64,000 bases of DNA. Origin: Mycolicibacterium brumae. GTDB lineage: Bacteria > Actinomycetota > Actinomycetes > Mycobacteriales > Mycobacteriaceae. Location of the stretch: NCBI RefSeq assembly GCF_025215495.1, contig NZ_CP104302.1, positions 1,860,001-1,924,000 on the forward strand, read 5' to 3'. Positions within the stretch are counted from its first letter, which is position 1. Each line of letters starts with the position of its first letter. The notes beneath the pieces are model-generated. The model was given only the letters and a program-made list of their open reading frames with translations. It was not told where the DNA came from and ran no database searches. Position numbers and translations under genes: made by a program. Below are positions 60,681 to 64,000 of this stretch, one piece after another.

Positions 60681-62084
60681 ATGACGATGGGCTCCGAGAC
60701 CGGCGCGCAGGCGCCGCGGCGCCGGGTGGACCGGCTGCGGGTGCTGCGCGAATTCGTCACCCACCCGGGCACCTGGATGCTGCCGATGCTGGTCGTGCTG
60801 GTGCTCGCAGTGACCGTCCCCGCGGTGTACCTGGGCGGCACCATCGACCCGCCGGGCAATGTGCGCGACCTCCCGGTCGGGCTGGTCGTCGAGCCGCAAA
60901 CCATCGCCGATCCGCACGGCTCCCCGGCGGAAGAACTGGCGGCCGTCATCACCGCGCAGGTCGACTCCGAGGCCATCGCACTGCGCCGACTGGACCCCGA
61001 CGAGGAGAAGCGGCTGATCGGCAACGGCTCGCTCTACGGCGCGGTCCGCATCCCGGCCGACTTCGACGCCCAGATCGCGGCGCTGCGCAGCGGCGCCCCC
61101 GGAACGCCGGTGCATCCGGTGGTGCGCCTGGACACCAACCCGGCCACCGGGGCGATGGTCGCGGGCCTGATCTCCGGCCAGCTGAACCCGGTGCTGTCGG
61201 CCGCCGCCGAGCAACTGGGCCGCGAACTGCTCACCGCGGCGCCGCCGGAGACGACGACCGCCGCGGCCTCGGCGCTGGCCGCGCCGTTCTCGGTGGTCGC
61301 CGCGCCACTGGACCCGCTGCCCGGCAACACCGGCATGGGCACCAGCGCCTTCTACTACGCCGTCGTGCTGGTGCTGCTCGGATTGGTGGGGGCCTCGGCC
61401 ATCCAGCCGCTGATCGACGCCTCCAGCGGGTTCCTGCCAACCGAGATCGGGCCCGTCGTGCGCCGCCGCCCGTACCTGCACCTGAGCCGGCTGCAAAGCC
61501 TGGTCAGCAAATGGCTGATCATGGTCGTCTCGGCGCCGATCGCCGCGGCGCTCGCGCAACTGATGGCCGGGCCGGTGCTGGGTATGCCGATCGACCGGCC
61601 CTGGGCGCTGTGGCTGTTCGGCACGACGACGGTCGCCGCCGTCGGCATCGGCGCGCTCACCGTGTTCGCCTGCTTCGGCGCGCTCGGGCCACTGATCAAC
61701 ATGTTCTTCTTCGTCGCGCTCGCCATGCCCTCCTCGGCCGGCACCGTTCCGCTGGAAGCCGTTCCCGGCTTCTACCGCGCCATCGCCCACGTCGAGCCGA
61801 TGCGGCCGGTGGTGCGGGGCCTGCGCGCCATCCTGTACTTCGACTCCGCGCCCGGATCCGGGCTGAGTTCGGCCTGGTGGACGGTCGCCGGTCTGGCGGC
61901 GGTGGCCATCGCAATCGGGCTGATCGCGGTCCGCGCGTTCGACCGGGTCGCGGCGTCGGCCCGGCATCCGGAGATGAACCCGGCCCGGCCGCGCCCGGTC
62001 GCCAAGCACCGGGCCCGGCCCCCGGTCGCCGCCCCGGACTACGCGCCGGCCTGCGCGGGCGTCGGGTCGACCAGCGGCCGCTGA
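60681..62084 (+). CDS. YhgE/Pip-like (ABC-2/DUF3533) membrane protein
   Basis: A 467-residue protein with one N-terminal membrane helix (WMLPMLVVLVLAVTVPAVYL), a large extracytoplasmic region (about residues 55-220) and five or so C-terminal helices, the architecture of YhgE/Pip and DUF3533 ABC-2-like export proteins. A basic, Pro-rich tail follows. Divergent from PadR, typical for a PadR-regulated stress or drug efflux component. Its 3' end overlaps the opposing EamA gene by 46 bp. Confidence 0.82.
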   Translation: MTMGSETGAQAPRRRVDRLRVLREFVTHPGTWMLPMLVVLVLAVTVPAVYLGGTIDPPGNVRDLPVGLVVEPQTIADPHGSPAEELAAVITAQVDSEAIALRRLDPDEEKRLIGNGSLYGAVRIPADFDAQIAALRSGAPGTPVHPVVRLDTNPATGAMVAGLISGQLNPVLSAAAEQLGRELLTAAPPETTTAAASALAAPFSVVAAPLDPLPGNTGMGTSAFYYAVVLVLLGLVGASAIQPLIDASSGFLPTEIGPVVRRRPYLHLSRLQSLVSKWLIMVVSAPIAAALAQLMAGPVLGMPIDRPWALWLFGTTTVAAVGIGALTVFACFGALGPLINMFFFVALAMPSSAGTVPLEAVPGFYRAIAHVEPMRPVVRGLRAILYFDSAPGSGLSSAWWTVAGLAAVAIAIGLIAVRAFDRVAASARHPEMNPARPRPVAKHRARPPVAAPDYAPACAGVGSTSGR

Positions 62085-62923
62085 CCGCCGCGCTGGGCCG
62101 CTGCCCCGGCGACCACCACGAACCCCATGCCCAGCAACTGCGGAACCGACGGCTTCTGGTGCAGCACAATCAATCCGATCAGCGTGCCGAACCCCGGTTC
62201 CAGCGCGGCCAGCGTGCCGAACGCGGCCGGCGTCATCCGGCGCAGCGCGACCATCTCCAACGCGAACGGGATCACCGGCAGCAGCAGCGCCAGCCCGAAC
62301 GCCGCCGCGATCACGGTCAGATCGATGTGCCCGACGGCCTGCGGAACGCCGAGGACGGCGGCGGCCAGCGCGGCGACCGGGATGGTCAGGCTCAAGCCCT
62401 TGATGCCGGAGAAGCGATCGCCGATCCGTTGGGTCAACAGGATGTAGCTGGCCCAGAACACCGCCCCCACCGCGGCGAAGCCCACCCCGGCGAGGTTGAC
62501 CGATCCGTGCCACGGCTCGGTGAGCAGCAGCACACCGGCCATCGCCAACGCCGGCCAGATCAGCGCCTGGCGGCTCTGACTGCGCACCGCCGCCACCATC
62601 AACGGTCCGAGGAACTCGATGGCCACCGCGGTGCCCAGCGGGATCCGGTCGATCGCCGCCAGGAACACCACGCTCATCAGCCCGGACACCACCCCGAGCG
62701 CCAGCAGTGGCGCCACGTCCCGGCGGCGGACATCGCGCAGCGGCGGCCGGGCCAGCAGCACGAAGATGACCGCGCCGGCGCTCAGCCGCAGCCACGCGGT
62801 GCCCGCCGCGCCCAGTTGCGCGATCAACCCGACCGACAGCGCCGAACCCAGCTGGACCGACAGCATCGCGGCCACCGCCAGGATCCACGGCGGGATTGTC
62901 GCGGGGGATCCGGTGGCGTTCAC
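62039..62923 (-). CDS. EamA/RhtA-like transporter
   Basis: A 294-residue ten-helix EamA transporter, close to the RhtA (threonine/homoserine exporter) group: AMLSVQLGSALSVGLIAQLG, then VFLAAIDRIPLGTAVAIEFL and FGTLAALEPGFGTLIGLIVL. ATG 62923 overlaps the FMN protein stop by 4 bp. Likely amino acid or metabolite efflux. Confidence 0.88.
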   Translation of the reverse strand: MNATGSPATIPPWILAVAAMLSVQLGSALSVGLIAQLGAAGTAWLRLSAGAVIFVLLARPPLRDVRRRDVAPLLALGVVSGLMSVVFLAAIDRIPLGTAVAIEFLGPLMVAAVRSQSRQALIWPALAMAGVLLLTEPWHGSVNLAGVGFAAVGAVFWASYILLTQRIGDRFSGIKGLSLTIPVAALAAAVLGVPQAVGHIDLTVIAAAFGLALLLPVIPFALEMVALRRMTPAAFGTLAALEPGFGTLIGLIVLHQKPSVPQLLGMGFVVVAGAAAQRGGQRPLVDPTPAQAGA

Positions 62924-63585
62924 CGACTGTCCCGGAACGTCTTCCAGTCCCCGATCTCGCGGAGACGGCGGCGCTGGGCGGCGGCCGCCGGAACGTCCAG
63001 TGGGCGGCCCCGGCGCCGCAGTTCGGCGTTGACGCGTTCCCGGGTCTGCACCGGATCGTCGTCGTCGTACTTGAACTTCGCCTCCACCCGCAGCACCGCC
63101 AGCCGAACACCGCGAATGCCGAGCAGCATCCGCCCGTACGGCGCTTCGCCGACAGCGGCCTCGCCGTGCCGGCCCTCGGGCTGGAAGTCGGCCAATTGCG
63201 CGTTGAGCACATCGGACTTGCCCTGCGGATCATCGACAATCGTTGGGCGGCAGACGAATTGGACACTGGTGTAGTAGCTGGTCGGCACCCCGTCGGCGCT
63301 GCGGTCCGGATCCTCGGCGCGCCAATACCCCGGGATGTAGGCGTAGTCGCCGAACAGCGCGAACCGCGTCTCGGCTGCGGCCTCCAGGTGCCGCCACACC
63401 GGATTCGGCCGGGCCAGGTGCAGCAGCAACTCACCGCCGACGAAGCTGGCGTGGGTCGGGATCAGGATCGGCGCTTGCGCCGGATCCAGATTGTTGACCG
63501 CGAGCACGCCGAACCGGTCCGTGCCGGCCAGCCAGTCCCGCCACTCGTCGTCGTCGACCGTGGCGTCCCAGGGATGAATCAGCAT
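62920..63585 (-). CDS. FMN-binding PaiB-like protein
   Basis: A 221-residue split-barrel flavoprotein of the PaiB/negative transcriptional regulator family: LIHPWDATVDDDEWRDWLAG at the N-terminus, PILIPTHASFVGGELLLHLA in the FMN barrel, ALFGDYAYIPGYW, and VPTSYYTSVQFVC. The start at 63585 (MLIHPWD) lies 1 bp after the preceding gene's stop. Operon with the B3/B4 and EamA genes. Confidence 0.87.
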   Translation of the reverse strand: MLIHPWDATVDDDEWRDWLAGTDRFGVLAVNNLDPAQAPILIPTHASFVGGELLLHLARPNPVWRHLEAAAETRFALFGDYAYIPGYWRAEDPDRSADGVPTSYYTSVQFVCRPTIVDDPQGKSDVLNAQLADFQPEGRHGEAAVGEAPYGRMLLGIRGVRLAVLRVEAKFKYDDDDPVQTRERVNAELRRRGRPLDVPAAAAQRRRLREIGDWKTFRDSR

Positions 63586-63586
63586 C

Positions 63587-64000
63587 TCAGCTCTCCCCTG
63601 CGGTCTCGGGCAGCCAACGGACCGCGACCTGGGCGTCGGGCCGCAGCGCCCGCAGCCTCGCGATGAGATCATCAGCGGCGCAACGCAACTCATCGTCGGA
63701 CATCGGAGACAGCGCGTCCAGGATGAACAACGCCGAGGTCGTCTCGTCGGTGAGCTGGGTGCGCCGCGCCTGACGCCAGTTCCACCGGCGGCAGGTCACC
63801 CCCGCGTCATCGCGCCAGACGACCTCGCCCGGATCGGGATGCTCGACGACAAGCTCCCCACCCGCGACGGTGTCGAAGGTCTCGGCGCCGTCGGCCCGGA
63901 TCAGTTGCGGCGGGCCGACGTAGCGGGACAGGTCCTCGCCGCCAATGGGCAGCTGATGGAGCACGGAGATCGCGTTGTAGAGGTCGGTGAGCCGATTCAC
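63587..64000 (-). CDS. B3/B4 tRNA-binding-domain protein, C-terminal part (runs off right edge)
   Basis: 137 codons are visible, ending at 63587. LTDLYNAISVLHQLPIGGED, FDTVAGGELVVEHPDPGEVV and CRRWNWRQARRTQLTDETTS match the B3/B4 domain of phenylalanyl-tRNA synthetase beta-like stand-alone proteins (possible editing of mischarged amino acids). The GTG at 63998-64000 is inside the domain, so the real start is beyond the window. Head of the operon running to 62039. Confidence 0.8.
   Translation of the reverse strand: MNRLTDLYNAISVLHQLPIGGEDLSRYVGPPQLIRADGAETFDTVAGGELVVEHPDPGEVVWRDDAGVTCRRWNWRQARRTQLTDETTSALFILDALSPMSDDELRCAADDLIARLRALRPDAQVAVRWLPETAGES

Noticed and set aside
60654..63434. Very long open frames on both strands (over 850 codons)
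   Set aside because: Frames are open because of high GC at third positions; sequences are low-complexity R/G/A strings and conflict with recognisable membrane proteins.

Overview
The window is GC-rich DNA from an actinobacterium, most likely a fast-growing environmental Mycolicibacterium/Mycobacterium. Pointers are a hemophore-related secreted protein, a cutinase, a deazaflavin (F420)-type reductase and a truncated F420-type LLM oxidoreductase, MbcTA-like RES/Xre and MazEF-like toxin-antitoxin pairs, DUF2252, and at least two probably leaderless genes. No rRNA, tRNA or CRISPR array was seen.

Left third (1 to about 26200): a mosaic of mobile DNA. A divergent AraC regulator faces an operon for a cupin, an SDR, an epoxide-hydrolase-like enzyme, a DUF1330 protein and, after a gap, a type I arylsulfatase. 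Just behind the arylsulfatase lies an IS21-family element (6074-11438, 5-bp duplication ACACT). Its istB is split by a second, intact IS21-family element (8479-11110, 6-bp duplication CTCAAC). Beyond the outer IS is a Tn7-like right end (terminus at 11516) whose last 12 bases match the termini of a complete Tn7-like transposon at 15683-22985. The arylsulfatase operon is therefore probably cargo of a first Tn7-like element whose left part is outside the window. Between the two transposons is a three-gene tyrosine-recombinase / XRE / zinc-ribbon recombinase module with IS debris. The complete transposon (5-bp duplication GGTGG) encodes TnsA, TniA/TnsB, TniB/TnsC and TniQ and carries a Tat-lipoprotein alkylsulfatase. 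So two unrelated sulfatase classes appear to ride on two related transposons. To the right is scar tissue: a HAD phosphatase head to head with a 5'-truncated LLM oxidoreductase, a MazEF-like pair inside the remnant of an Excalibur-domain gene, and dispersed GTCACnGTGAC palindromes.

Middle (26200-39750): a TetR-controlled hydrolase operon with a truncated fumarylacetoacetase-fold gene and an MBL hydrolase; an F420-type reductase; a three-gene operon of acyl-CoA dehydrogenase homologue, PIG-L deacetylase/methyltransferase fusion and glycosyltransferase; a RES/Xre toxin-antitoxin pair; release factor 3 (prfC); an ArsR/VOC pair with a clear operator; a truncated M20 amidase; DinB; a secreted small protein; a cutinase with no standard start codon; and a pirin.

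Right third (39900-64000): an operon of APH/M23-like/class III aminotransferase fusion, FAD amine oxidase and MFS exporter; a FetB-like permease; DUF2252; DUF4334. Then comes a polyol (inositol-like) catabolic locus: a CRP-site-preceded sugar transporter with a universal stress protein, facing a four-gene operon of two isomerases and two Gfo/Idh/MocA dehydrogenases under a divergent LacI regulator. The end holds MBL, hemophore, TetR/EamA, PadR/ABC-2-like membrane protein, EamA, a PaiB-like FMN protein and a partial B3/B4-domain gene.
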